DNA from: Glandiceps talaboti
Taxonomy: Eukaryota; Hemichordata; Enteropneusta; Spengelidae
Assembly: GCF_964340395.1 (NCBI RefSeq)
Contig: NC_135562.1
Location: 17,559,985-17,623,984, forward strand
Direction: 5' to 3'
DNA: 64,000 nucleotides
The notes beneath the pieces were generated by a model that saw only the letters and a program-made list of their open reading frames with translations, ran no database searches and was not told the origin of the DNA. A program made the position numbers and the translations under genes. Within the stretch, counting starts at the first letter, position 1; each line of letters starts with the position of its first letter. Shown one piece after another: positions 15,701 to 35,262 of this stretch.

Positions 15701-17626
15701 ATCAGTAATATTGTTGTCAAAGAATGCAGTGCAGACTCATTCTTTTGGAGTTTTGATACACAGAGATACTGGTTCTTCGTTTATATCTACAGAAAGACAT
15801 TTCAATCTTAATTTATTTTAGACCAGGCATACTTATACACTTTATATAGGCTTTTCATGAAGTTGTGTGCATTATACATGACTTTGTCTGGTAAATGTAT
15901 TATTTTGTTTAATGATTGCAGCTCAACTAAACTTGCAAGGTATATTTGTAATCATTCCAGGATTTAAGAACTTCAGTTCAGACGATTGCTGAGTTTATTG
16001 GTAAAAGTCCATCACCTGAATTGATTGATAAGATCGTTCATCTCGCTACGTTTGAGACGATGAAAAAGAACCCTCCACCAGAGCATAAACTGGCGGCCAA
16101 AGCTATGAACCTTCATTTCGAGCCTGGGGAGTCTGTTTTCATCAGGAAAGGTAAATACATTTATTATGTTGTTGTTTTTAGAGTTGGTGAAATATAAAAC
16201 AAAAACTATTGAGAGAGAATCTGTAATTGAATTGCCAACAATTGAACACTGAGTGAACGAAAGTAAAGTGTTGCCAAGAGGAATTTCCCAGAATGCATTA
16301 TACCATGGGTTATTACACAAATGATAAAATTAACAAGAGTATTAACGGAAAAGTCTAATAGATTTACAATACTGCAATTTAAATGATATGCAAATGCTTG
16401 ATAATTAGCATACCACGACATGAATTAGGGAAGGACATTGAAGGGCTACTCCTATTTCATATCACACCACTTTACGTGTCTAAACCGTACATTACATTAC
16501 TTACAGCATTTCATCGACATTGCATAATATGTTAGAAAAGTTAGATGCAATATCCAGATATTGTTAGATGGATTGTCCTTTTGAATTGAATATCTAATGA
16601 AAGTTGGATAAAGCACAGAAAATGACCTAAATTGTAAGCATAATGGCTCGAACTGAGACCATTAGTGTTTCTTTTATTTTTCTATTTTGAAGTTTTTTAT
16701 TCTCCCTGGGTTTGCACTCAATACTAGTGCAAACCCGGCAATAATGCTCAAAAACTAAAGACGAAATCGCAAAAAACTAAAACAAATGCTACAATTATTG
16801 CTAATTCCCTCACACTGTACAAAATATGTTTATTTAAAGTAGATTTCAAAGCCTACACTTTTGCAGGTCTAAAATATAACGAAATGAAACCAAAGTTAGG
16901 GTCATATATGTACAGAATTGCCAATCATACGATGTGGCTGTACATCCAAACAGTAGGCTGAGTATGGTGGTAAATGAAGTCTCTAACATGCTATAGTTTT
17001 CGCAAATTCAAAAGTAGATAAATGGAGAGCATCTGCTGTCAGAAAAGTGCGAGTACGAGACAGAGTTGGAAAAACATACCTGACTTGGCACTTATAATAC
17101 AACTGCACTGATTGTTAATGAAATGATGTACGCTGTCCCAGTGTTAAAGACCATGGCTAATAATCAGACTTACTGAGGTGAGGGGGCGATAGTGATAGGA
17201 TAACAGTCAGAGGAATTACATATGGTTTCCATGCTCAAAGGACTAGAACCGATTTCAAGTCTTGTTAGAAGAAAATATTTGTATATAAGATGTTTTATTA
17301 AGTGGGTTACACGTATATATCATTGTAATGAATTCTTGATTTGTAAATGCAGCACTGTCTATTCTATTCTATTCTATTCTATTCTATTCTATTCTATTAT
17401 ATTATATTCTATTCTATTTTGTTCCATTCCATTCCATTCTATTCTCGGACTGTTCTATTTTTTTTTTATTATAGTCTATTCTAATCGCATCTACTTAATT
17501 CTATTCTTTTCATCAGGAAAAGTGGGAGGATGGAAGGATCATTTCACAGTGGCTCAAAATGAGTATTTTGATGAAAATTACGAAAAGTGGATGGAAGGCA
17601 GTGGTCTTGACTTTGATTTTGAGTAA
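12729..17626 (+). CDS. cytosolic sulfotransferase (SULT family), gene B, complete, 6 coding exons
   Basis: Exons: 12729-12831, 14740-14999, 15139-15283, 15462-15556, 15961-16150 and 17517-17626, 903 nt giving 300 aa. Phases and junctions match the paralogues. Motifs: YPKSGTNW (31-38), His107 in [22 protein letters not shown] (Arg127, Ser135), KYEDM, RKG (263-265) and [10 protein letters not shown]. Its N-terminus differs from A, C and D ([13 protein letters not shown]). Exons 1-2 ([12 protein letters not shown]) and the short intron 2 resemble gene D, while exon 4 ([20 protein letters not shown]) is nearly the same as gene A's. Exon 3 has two local changes, [10 protein letters not shown] and LFCQ, adding a cysteine. 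No frameshift or stop is present. The position of the poly(A) signal has decayed to AATAAT. Confidence 0.9.
13000..14700 (+). other. large intron 1 of gene B without recognised gene
   Basis: Intron 1 of gene B runs 12832-14739. A 163-codon open frame at 14006-14497 was examined and has no recognisable motif. Phrases such as 'gaccttcaccttcaggg' resemble the duplicated 3'-flank repeat. Nothing further supported. Confidence 0.5.
15355..15408 (+). repeat. (CATA)n microsatellite in gene B intron 3
   Basis: About 13 units. The flank ACAGATTGGAAATCCATTAA matches the flank of gene A's array, showing that the array was inherited by duplication. Confidence 0.95.
16708..16736. other. conserved intronic hairpin in gene B intron 5
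   Basis: Perfect 11-bp arms GGGTTTGCACT and AGTGCAAACCC around a 7-base loop. Gene C has the same hairpin with one change (near 29814-29842), and gene A has a decayed copy (near 5457-5485). Function unknown; it may simply be duplicated sequence. Confidence 0.5.
17358..17452 (+). repeat. (TTCTA)n array before the exon-6 acceptor of gene B
   Basis: Shorter version of gene A's pentanucleotide array, followed by a poly-T tract and the TCATCAG acceptor of exon 6. Confidence 0.9.
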
Positions 17627-18779
17627 CATCTCAGTGGACAGAAATGGATGAAGTGATAGAATAGAGAGTACATGTTCTTTCGACGCTACAGCAATGTCTT
17701 TCAATAATAACTATTGTACACCCATTTTTGACACAACCTCTTTAAGGGACGATATCAATAGTTCAATGTAGGATAACAAAACTAAATTCTTTTACTTTAC
17801 ATGTGTGGTTTCGAGCCATTTACTCACTACATACTGGCTTTATATTCATGGCACTACATACTACTACATACTGATTTGAACTTCATTGTGTCGTTTGAAG
17901 CAATTTTAGCAAATTCATTGAGGTGGGTCTGAGGCTTAGGTGTAAGCATTTGTTAAGCTACACTGAACAACCGATTTCACCCCTGAGGGACTGGACTTTG
18001 ATTATTACTGACTCTTCAACGGGTAGCAGTATTTGAATTAATATGTCTAATCGAGAGGACACATTTATACTGACTAAACCTATACCTTTTAATAAGATAC
18101 CTGACTTTTTCCAGTCTTTAATGATTTGTTTTAAATGAGTTGGTGGTAGATATGACTGTGAGTTAGCATATAAACAAGTCTTCTGTATTCGATGACATAC
18201 CATCCAACATAACATGTACTGTACTGTTAATTGATTTCAGATATATGGTCCTAGAATCCTATCACCATGGTTACCCCTATAATATTAGTGTAACAATTTT
18301 AATATTCACCCTATTAACAAACTTAAAAGTACTTAGCAAATTATTAATTTGACCTTGAAGTTGAAGTTCAAGATCAAGATCAGAAGTCCGTCGAAATTGC
18401 AACTTTACCTCTAACAATGTGACGATGCATATTGAATGATGTAGCTAGGTCTAAAACTTCCAAAGTTATTGAAGAATTCGCTAATTGACATTGGAGATGA
18501 AGCTCAGGGTCAAAGCTTAACACCTAGTCTTACAGCTTGCCTTGAGAAACATAGGTTAAGACATGTGAGTGGTGTCTCTAGATCCAAAATGTCATAGGTT
18601 ATTGGGCGATATGCTATTTGACTCTGAAGATGGAGGTCAGGGTCAAAAGTTAGTATATACAAAAGAGAGCTAACGTATGATGTTATATGTGTAACCAGTT
18701 GAATTGTGTGTTTTCGTTTTAACTTCTTGAGTTATGTTAGAGACAAAGCTTCACTTTGTAACTTTACAATTGTTTGTCA

Positions 18780-18792
18780 AGGTCAAAGTTCA
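18780..18792 (+). promoter_or_regulatory. DR1-like AGGTCAAAGTTCA motif
   Basis: Two AGGTCA-type half-sites in direct orientation with one-base spacing, the layout bound by HNF4/RXR-type receptors in animals. The identical 13-mer recurs at 31649-31661 after gene C, and a decayed form lies near 7418 after gene A. It lies in a duplicated block rich in AAGGTCA-like words, so it may be repeat-derived. Confidence 0.25.
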
Positions 18793-18951
18793 AGGTCTCA
18801 GTGGAAAGCTCACTATATATAACGGGGGGTAGATACTTGTATAACGTCTTATGTTTCACAGTTTTAGAGATAAGAGACAACATGTATTTTTCAATACAAC
18901 CATGGCCTACATGTTATCATAAACGTCAAAGTTCACAGACTAAATGACGTG

Positions 18952-19199
18952 CATATTGGTATATTTATTTTCACCAGAAATTGTGCAAAGGGTACATAAC
19001 AGAAAAAAAGAGGAGCAGGAAAAGCAAATAAGTCAATAAGCTAAAAGTTCTGACAATATTACTTCCAGATAATAATTACACTAATACTAAAAGAAAACAA
19101 AAAAAGAAGAGCAAAATATTCCTGGTGAGGACCATGGATATAGTCCGCTAGGGACTAATCTAGTCCATGGTCCTCAGTTAATAAATAAATATAAATATA
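18952..19199. mobile_element. paralogue-specific insertion with internal hairpin
   Basis: Gene A's 3' flank reads from 'aaatgacgtg...' to 'tttagttgaaattgaat' with only about 36 bases between (7577-7636). Gene B's copy has roughly 225 extra bases there, ending in an AATAAATAAATATAAATATA tail. Inside, 19135-19176 folds into a hairpin with arms starting TGAGGACCATGGA. Probably a small retroposon or MITE; class unresolved. Confidence 0.4.
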
Positions 19200-20127
19200 G
19201 TTTAGTTGAAATTGAATAATGTACCCTGTACATTAACCGTGTTGACCCTCTTACCGGGACTGTGAACTTTATTGTCGAACAGAACATTTCATCATTGTTA
19301 TATTAGTGGCCGTCAACTTCGAATTCGTCTAACCTTGTATATTGTGTGTTACCTACTGGCAGTTCCAAGTCCAAGGTCCAACACAGGACATGAAACTATT
19401 ATAACGATTGTGGATTGTTTAAGTTGCCACATCCAGTCATTGGTAATCGGTACTCTATTGTCGTAGACATTTGATATTAAAATCAGTTTTTTCGCTCTAA
19501 AAAATATTGCATTTCCATTTATTTAGTTCGAGTTAAACCTTTGACCAAGTATGTGTGTGTGTGTGTGTTCTTTGTTATTTAAGTAATGTTTGTGGTCCCC
19601 ACTACATTCTGTGTACTTTATACAGCTCAGTTTTGTATTTTACAATAAATATGTAATATATGCATAGAATATTTAAACACAGCATGGCAGATGGAGCAGA
19701 TTTCTCGACAATACTTGCAAACATACTGACTAGAATATATAAAGTCAAAATTATTTTGAATGCCTCTCGTAAGGGACTGGGGCAAATATTTATGTAAGTT
19801 TATATAAAATGTTAGCGTTCTTGGTGTTATTCACTGCTGGTCATGATGATAGGTTAAAATTTGCATAATGTAAGGTCATGAATTGTCCATGTTTCTCAAA
19901 TTTACGCAATTTTGTACACCTTTCGATGTATACGTAAAACATTACATTAACGTTCGTTGAAACGTTAAGGGCCTCTGCTTGAAAAAGGTAAGGTCATAGA
20001 TCCTTGCTTTTGTCAATCGGGACAAGGAGACATGATTTGCAAGCTCATTACAGAAGGAGGCAGCTGTTGTCGCGACATGGCAAATACCCGTACTCATTTC
20101 CCTCGGTTTTATTGACTGTCTGAATGT

Positions 20128-20238
20128 ACGTCAGAAAGGTCGAGGGTGAATTGTAAAACATCTCATACGTCAGAAAGTTCGAAGGTGAATTGTAACAATC
20201 AGACTGAGCAGGAGTTGAGACACTGGCACTGTGACCAG
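20128..20238 (+). other. untranslated first exon of SULT gene C
   Basis: Homologous to B's and D's first exons, ending GACCAG|GTAAGT. It contains an internal direct duplication of about 38 bases ('gtcagaaaggtcgagggtga' and 'gtcagaaagttcgaaggtga'). The partner acceptor is TTTCAG at 22829-22834 before the ATG exon. Confidence 0.5.
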
Positions 20239-21114
20239 GTAAGTATAAACCTACGTATCGTCAATTAAATTGAACCCAGTAAACATATAACATTTGACGT
20301 CATTTTTTAGCATCTGATTTTTAATTGTTTGGAAATGTTCGGCTTGAAATGTACTTGTAAATATTATACAAGAAAATTAGATCATGGAATGCATTCTTAA
20401 CACACTACAAACGTACGGACATTGCACATGAATAAGCCTGAAGGAAAATGAAATCCCTTAGTTTCAGCTCGAGATTATCTTTACAAACTGAACGAAATTG
20501 AAGCTTGAGAAAATGTATTAAACAGAGCATAGACATTAGCATAAATGCCATGACTATAAGTGATGTGTAGTAAAGGTGTTATATACAAATTACTTGTTGA
20601 GATTGTATGCAAAACATTGAGTATACTGTCATGCACGGGTAGGTCACCTTTTGACTCATGACCCATGACATTACTGGCTTCAACATCAACATCTGTCTTC
20701 AATACAAGTTTTATTTAAATCATATATTACTTCTCTATCAATCCACTCCATTATTGAGAAGTAACCGATGGTAACTCTTATTTCCTTAGCAATACGATCC
20801 GTACTAAGTCCAACGATTCTGTGCAAATGACTAGAATGGGGGAGGGGGCGGGGCGAGAAGCATAATTCAACTCGCCCAACATTTCCTATTTGATATGATT
20901 GAAATATCTTTAAAATCAGGACAATGTCGTCATCTGTTGCTGTTTTGTGGTTTGTACAACTTACAAGTAAGGCCTAGGCCCGTCATTATGACTATAAATG
21001 CATGCTTCCATTGCAGGCTGAGGCGAAAGTACGAGGTCATAGTGGCACTGAATTAAGACAAACTACAAACTCTGATCTCATATTCTCATAAGCCATACAT
21101 GTCACATAGTCGTT

Positions 21115-21640
21115 ATGTCTACGGACATATTGATAATTATATCGCTCTTCTCCAACGTGCTCAAAACATTGCTGCTCAAATAATCACTCATTGAAGAAAA
21201 TTCACCCATATCTCACCAATCCTTCAAGATCTACATTTGTTGACAGTTCGCTTCAGGATAAATTACGAGATTCGTCTGCTTACTTACAAAGCCCAACACA
21301 ATAAATCCCCAGCATACATCAGTGATTTGATTAAGTCATAAACACCACAACGTTCCCTTCGTTCAGGTAACAGGGGATTATTAGCCCCAACAACATTTAA
21401 CAATAAGACGTATGGCGGGCGTGCTTTTTCAAACTGTGCTCCAAAACTTTGGAAAGGCTTACAAGACGAAATTCGTCAGTCATCAAATCTGGAAACTTTT
21501 AAGAACAAATTGAAAGTACATCTTTTCAAACTAGATTATTGTGTGGATTGAACATTTCAAGCGTCATTGAACTGAACCTACCTTTTGGAATCTGGCGCTA
21601 TAGAAATTGTTTATGAATGATTTTGATGGAATTAATGATT
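21115..21640 (+). pseudogene. degenerate 3' end of a LINE reverse-transcriptase gene
   Basis: Translating the plus strand gives recognisable LINE C-terminal sequence: NIAAQIITH, then HISPILQDLHLLTVRFRI, YKAQHNKSPAYISDLI and YGGRAFSNCAPKLW, ending at a TGA at 21549-21551. At least two in-frame stops interrupt it. The 3' tail GGCGCTATAGAAATTG resembles that of the LINE at 26281 (AGCGCTATATAAATTG), so both belong to related families. The 5' end is severely truncated. Gene D's 5'-UTR intron shows the uninserted site at 36204/36205. Confidence 0.8.
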
Positions 21641-22879
21641 AGCAAAACAGCCGATGAAACCTATCGTCTGGGTAGTTTTATTGACCAAACTAGGGTATAT
21701 TTTAACGAGTGAGATTGAGACCGGGGGTTTCGAAGAAACATTTCTATATTTCAAAATTCGGGTCATGAACTACCCATTATGAATGCCATATTCTGCACCA
21801 GAGGAGGCTGGAAGAGGCATGATGGGTAAAACAACTGTGAAAGCTCAACTGAGTTGATATCCAAATGCCGACACGAGAATAAGTTTTATTTGTCCAACTT
21901 CAATAGAGCATCTATCACCTAAACTAAACCCGTTAATTAACGGAACATCAAAGCCCAACTTGTAACAACCCGCCAACACCTACTTGTCCGCACCCAAAAC
22001 TCACACAATAACAGCCAACTGCAACACCTCAACACACACAACACCAATCCACCAACACAACAGGGACGGATAGCCTAGCAACATGACCACACCCACAGTT
22101 ACAGTACAGCAGCAGCGCCGAGACAAAAGAATATCCTACCGATCAAACCTTCTGAAAATTACACCTTCAATCATTGCCTAAATAATAAAGTTGTGCTACA
22201 ACGACATCTTTGTCTTTCACTCTCACGTAATGAATATATTTCCATTGCAACGCCTCACAAATAATTTAAATTGTTTGCAAGAGGTCATTGTAATGACACG
22301 TTTTTGCATAAATTCAACGAGCATATTACATTAACTGTCTTCAAACCAATTGTTCATCCTATCGTAATGAAGACATCCAATTTACACCTGGTTAGCGTCC
22401 ATTCTTACCTTTCATTGACTCTGTTATATGATAACAACGCTGACACCAATAAGAAACTGCACACATTACACCTAAAAGATATCAAGAGATTGAATGAATA
22501 CAATTTCTTTTGTCTAAATGAAATCAACAAATGTGCAACTGTTACATCAAATGTAGATTTAATGCACGAAGACAAAACGACACAAGAAAGTGCAATATGC
22601 TATTAAACTGTAGAATTGTGAGTTTCTCATTGGGTTTAGTGTAGTAACATGAAACAGGCAGTAATATACGAAAGTATTTTTGTCTTGTCGGACAATTTTC
22701 TTTTCTATTCCATGACTGATTATGCATTACCCAGTTACGATTTTTTTCGAATTATATCATGGTAGCTGGACATCCTCTAGATTAATTACACATCAAAAAA
22801 GTTACATCCTATCCTTTTGTCTTGTCGATTTCAGATCTAGAACAATTTTGGTAGATCATATATAGTTAAAACCTTCGCA

Positions 22880-30714
<7,835 letters not shown>

Positions 30715-31693
30715 CATCTCAGTGGAAAGAAATGGTTGATCTGGTAGACTAGAGAGGACATCTTATTTTGACACTAAAGCAATGTCGTCCTATATAATCA
30801 AATTACAGTAACAACAAGCTTTCTTGAAAACTAACTATGGTACATCCATACATGACTCAACGTCTTTAAGGGATTGACTTTGATTTTCAGTGGCTCTTCA
30901 ATGGGTCTTTGAATTAATATACATAATCGGAAACACGTTTATACTGACACTAAACTTATACCTTTTGATAACATACCTGACTTTGTTTCCAGTCTTGAAT
31001 GTAAGTTGGTAGTAAATATGACTGTTGAATTTCCATAGTTAGCATAACAAGTCTTCTGTATTCGAAGACATACCATCCAACACAACATGTATTGTGCTGT
31101 TAATTGATTTCAGCTATATGGCCCTAGAATCATATCACCTTGGTTACCCATTATAATATTAGTGTAACAATTTTAATAGTCACCCTATTAACAAACTTAA
31201 ACAGTTACTTAGCAAAAATTTGTCCTTCAAGTTCAAGTTCAAGTTCAAGTCAGAAGTCCGTCAAAATTGTAACTTTACCTCTAACAATATGAGGATACGT
31301 ATTGAATGATGTCTCTAGCTCTAAAACTTCCAAAGCTATTGGAGAATTCGCTATTTGACCTTGAAGATGAAGGTCCGGGCCAAAGCTTAACACCCAGTCT
31401 TACAGCTTGCTTTGAGAAACATAGGTGAGACATGTGAGTGGTGTATCTAGATCCAAAAAGTCATAGGTTATTGAACGATATGCTATTCGACTCTGAAGAT
31501 CATAGCGGTCAGGGTCATCAAGTCAGTGCATCAAAAGAATGCTAACTTATGTTATGTGTGTAACCAGTTGAATTGTGTGTTTTCGTATTAACTTCTTGAG
31601 TTATGTTAAAGACAAAGCTTCACTGTGTAACTTTACAATTGTTTGTCAAGGTCAAAGTTCAAGGTCTCAGTGGACAGCTTACTAACGTGACCA

Positions 31694-31747
<54 letters not shown>

Positions 31748-33141
31748 CTTTCTTATTTCTCTAATTTTTGTTGTCTCCACTAAATTGTGTGTAATTTATA
31801 TGGGTTCGGCTCAGTTTTCGTGACAGAAACAAATATCAAGACTTATTTGAAGACTACACCATGTACGTAACATTTACTGAAGTCCAGTACCTGTACCACT
31901 CTCATCGACAAGAGTGCACAGTTATGCCTCAACGCAATGAGCGACGCTTCAAAGTGAATCATAGCATGAAACTTGCTGCAAAAATAGGAAGTGATGCAGC
32001 GATACCTGACACAACCTTTAACAACATAACACTATAAGATTGTTTCCACGGTTGTAATTTCATCTCTGTTAGAGTAGTATAGGTACGAGAGGTGGGGTGA
32101 AATATATGACTGAGGAGGGGGATATGGGGGGAGTGGGGTTTCCTCCTGCCCCTCATGTTGACTTAAGTCAAGGAATGAAATTAATTTTTTTCTGGTGATA
32201 TTTTAACACGTGATGTTGAACTGATAGCAATATGCTATCCTACTCACAATAGTGGAATCTGAATTTATAAAACTAACTAAGAGAAACGAAATCTCATTGT
32301 AATTACACTATTCTCCTTTCTGTCACATACTTTATGATCATTAGTACTATAATAATAATAATTATAAATTAAGTATATAATAATATTAATTTTTATAATA
32401 ATCAAGTTTATTTGAATATTAACCACCCTATCTGGGGTAGTTTTGTATGCTGAGTTCAAAAAAGGGGGTCATTTTATGAACATATGTTTCCATGGTAACC
32501 AAAACCACCATAATATGTTAACCATTTTTTCCAAAATTGACATAAAACATTGAAAAGAATATAACACAGTGAAAAAATGCCCTTGTATTAGACATGTATG
32601 AGTTAGTGCTACCTGATGTAACATAAATTGTTAAAATTGTATAGCTGTTTCCATGGAAACGTATGGTAGACGTGAAAATTATGTTTTCATTATATACACA
32701 TACATCTCACAAATAACATTATAAATCTGATAAATATCTTTTTATTTGCACATTGACCCCACTACCAAGGGTAGTTTGTCATGCTGAATTGAAAAAAAGT
32801 GGTCATTTAATGAACATCAGTTGCCATGGCAATCGACTATCATTGTTCAATGAAAATTTCCTGAAACGAATACTTATATTCTGTGCGTTCATTTATAATG
32901 TCTTTGCAATGTTATCTCTTTAAACTTGACTCTATCATGGAATAATAGAAGTATGGTGATTCTAGTACTCGGAAACCAAAAACATAAGGTCATGAAATGT
33001 CTTTTTTTTTTCAGATGCACGCAATTTTGTACACCTTTCATTGTCAAATTGAAATATGTCAAACATTACATTAAAATGCAGTAAAGAGATTACAGCCTCT
33101 GCTTGAAAAGGGTAGCGTCGTGGAACACTGTCTTTGTCGAA
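30715..33141 (+). other. spacer after gene C
   Basis: Contains C's 3' UTR and 3'-flank blocks shared with A and B, a (GT)n run at 31697-31746, an AT-rich stretch near 32340-32410 and a pair of diverged direct blocks around 32430-32520 and 32755-32845 ('ggtagttttg/tgtatgctgag...gtcattt...tgaacat...ccatgg'). No gene recognised. Confidence 0.6.
31697..31746 (+). repeat. (GT)n dinucleotide repeat
   Basis: About 25 uninterrupted GT units. Gene B's equivalent flank (19552-19567) has only about eight. Confidence 0.95.
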
Positions 33142-33647
33142 TACGCCGTATGCCGGTTATCGAAGAAGCCCCGAAAAGATAAAAGATATGATTGTTTGGC
33201 CACTAGGGGCGCTGTTTTAGAACCGGAAGTGAGGGCCAGATTGTAGAGAATCGTTGCAAAGCATAGAATCTATAGGCATCGTAACCACTGACTAAAGATT
33301 TTCTGTCATTCCCCGTAACTTTACGCTATAATATTGCATTATCGCCCATCAAATAACGAAATAGCAAATTAACCCCTTGTTCTCCTAATATTTCGCGTAG
33401 GTTTGGCTCTGTAATTCGACCGTGAGGAAAACCCAAAAGTAACAACATTTTGAAACGGGTAGTGTACACAGTACTACACTGACATCTCACTCACGTTTTC
33501 AGTGTGACCTCGTCCATTTGCGTTACCGTTGGAGAAATTGTAGCGATTGCTTCCAGTCAAACATCGGAACGGAAAAAGGTACAAAAACAGAGGAAAGAAC
33601 CCTCAAAATCACAATATACGCTACAGTTATTGCAGCTTGTATAAAAC

Positions 33648-33870
33648 CAATCTGATTAAAATCCGGTGTAGATGTCGGCTAATCGTTCATTGCTATTTTA
33701 CTTTCGTTATTTTGCCTGAATTGACCTTCGTGGTACATGTTTGATCGCCTCCTCTACCGATCAGGATAAAAACGTAAACATGTACCACGAAGGTCAATTC
33801 AGGCAAAATAACGAAGGTAAAATAGCAATGAACGATTAGCCGACATCTACATCGGATTTTAATCAGATTG
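33648..33870. mobile_element. foldback MITE (CAATCTGATT family), copy 1
   Basis: 223-bp hairpin element with near-perfect inverted arms of about 95 bp starting CAATCTGATTAAAATCC and ending GGATTTTAATCAGATTG. Flanks GTATAAAAC and GTATGAGAC agree at 7 of 9 positions, a decayed 9-bp target duplication. The 65-codon and 85-codon open frames here are mirror images of the arms, not genes. Confidence 0.85.
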
Positions 33871-34329
33871 GTATGAGACATGGTATGAGTGAACCACGTA
33901 AACGTTACATGGAAGGCCGATTCATTGAAGGGGTGGGCGGTGTGGTACATCGATCACAATAACAATATTTATGATTCGTTGCCGACTTCAATGGGTTTTT
34001 TTATACACTGATGGTCCTGAATAGATATTAGCAAGCTTACCAAAGTGTGATAGTAAAGTTGAGTATATCAATACAAATATGTTTATGCCAACTTATAACC
34101 AGTACATGAAATGGTTTCTTCCGGACAAAGTTTTATGACTTCACCCGTGGTGCTACACCACTGTTCTAATAAACAAGAAAGGACTAAGTATGCGGCGACA
34201 TCAGTTACAATATAAACATGTGGCTTGGTAATTGTCGATCGAACTCTTAATATTGCACACTAATTAGCTGGCAACATCGGTAGTTTGTTGTCCGGGAAAC
34301 TAGTGCGATGACTGTATCTGGAAGCTGTT

Positions 34330-34573
34330 CAATCTGATTAAAATCCGATGTAGATGTCGGCTAATCGTTCATTGCTATTTTACCTTCGTGTTTTTGCCTG
34401 AATCGACCTTCTTGGTACATGTTTAAATTTGTTAGCCTGATCGTAGAGGAGGCGATCAGGCAGGCTAAAAAATGTAAACATGTACCAAGAAGGTCAATTC
34501 AGGCAAAATAATAACGAAGGTAAAATAGCAATGAACGATTAGCCAACATCTACATCGGATTTTAATCAGATTG
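34330..34573. mobile_element. foldback MITE (CAATCTGATT family), copy 2, with perfect 9-bp target duplication
   Basis: 244-bp hairpin with arms of roughly 100 bp homologous to copy 1. Flanked by GAAGCTGTT at 34321-34329 and 34574-34582, a perfect 9-bp duplication. It interrupts the SAP-like gene fragment inside the larger inverted-repeat element, so it inserted later than that element. Confidence 0.9.
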
Positions 34574-34582
34574 GAAGCTGTT

Positions 34583-35027
34583 GTCAGATTTGCAATTTTC
34601 TAATCGTTCTTTTGTCCAGCAACAGACACCAGTAAGGTAAAGAAAGATGTTTATCATGTCTACATCGGGTATATTTTGAAGGTCCTCCGTCCAACTTTCA
34701 ATGTTTCCGCTGTCGATTAGTTCTACCTTTTGATGCCCGACATCCACTATTCGTCTCCTCTTCCGTTCTCTCAGAAAATTATCATTTTCTAGTGTTTCAA
34801 GACCAAGGTTGACAGCATTTCTGGCGATATCTAGTAGATTTAGAAGTAGTAATTTTCCGCTCTTTTATGAACGCACGGAGTTCTTTTACGCCCATTTTGT
34901 TGACAGCTTCATACATCGCCATACTATTAGATGCCATGACGAAAATTCTGGCCCTCACTTTGTCAGATATGGTGCGCCCTCTCGCGATACTTTCCTGCGA
35001 AACAACTGGAAGTTCGATAACCGGCAT
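34583..35027 (-). pseudogene. broken N-terminal fragment with SAP-like motif, minus strand
   Basis: Read from 35027 downward the frame contains MGVKELRAFIKERKI, a SAP-domain-like helix pair. A frame change near 34820 leads into LLDIARNAVNLGLE in the next frame, followed by WTEDLQNIPDVDMINIFLYL and GVCCWTKERLENCKSDN. This order (SAP-like, then W-x2-DL-x2-P and W-x3-RL) recalls, from memory, the N-terminus of invertebrate SWIM/YqaJ-nuclease-type proteins carried by mobile elements. The frameshift and the MITE at 34330-34573 break it; beyond the MITE no homologous frame is recognised. Family assignment is tentative. Confidence 0.4.
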
Positions 35028-35185
35028 ACGCCGTATTAGGACAAGGGGACGTGATTTACAAGCCCATTAAAACAACCATCACGTACAGAAGAAGACAGAT
35101 GCGCGCTGTCTAGACATGGTACATACCCGTACCTACTTACCGAGGTATGTCAACTATCTGAGTGCCATCACTTTAAATATCACAT

Positions 35186-35262
35186 ATGTCAGAAGGTCGA
35201 GGCCGAATTGTAAAAATCAGACTGAGTTGGTCAGTAGGAGTTGAGACACTCACACTGAACAG
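35186..35262 (+). other. untranslated first exon of SULT gene D
   Basis: Ends GAACAG|GTAAGT and shares 'aggagttgagacact' and downstream intron sequence ('acctacgtatcgtc') with gene C's first exon. The partner acceptor is TTTCAG at 39816-39821 before the ATG exon. Confidence 0.5.

Larger units (their letters stand above)
17627..20127 (+). other. spacer between gene B and gene C
   Basis: Contains B's 3' UTR, 3'-flank blocks shared with A and C, a B-specific insertion at about 18952-19199, a (TG)n run near 19552-19567 and sequence homologous to the region before gene D's first exon (for example 'cctctgcttgaaaa'). No gene recognised. Confidence 0.6.
33142..35035. mobile_element. 1.9-kb inverted-repeat DNA element with nested MITEs
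   Basis: The left terminus TACGCCGTATGCCGGTTATC and the complement of the right terminus (35013-35035) agree at 22 of 23 positions; weaker matches continue inward (GGGCGC, GTGAGGGCCAGA). The spacer before gene C reads straight through this point ('tttgtcaatcgggacaagg' near 20010-20028), against 'tttgtcga...ttaggacaagg' outside the element here. So C carries an empty site. Target duplication unresolved (TA possible). Contains a broken minus-strand gene fragment and two foldback MITEs. Confidence 0.7.

Noticed and set aside
33547-33950. Two opposing open frames with nearly the same peptide
   Set aside because: They are the two arms of a foldback MITE read on opposite strands.
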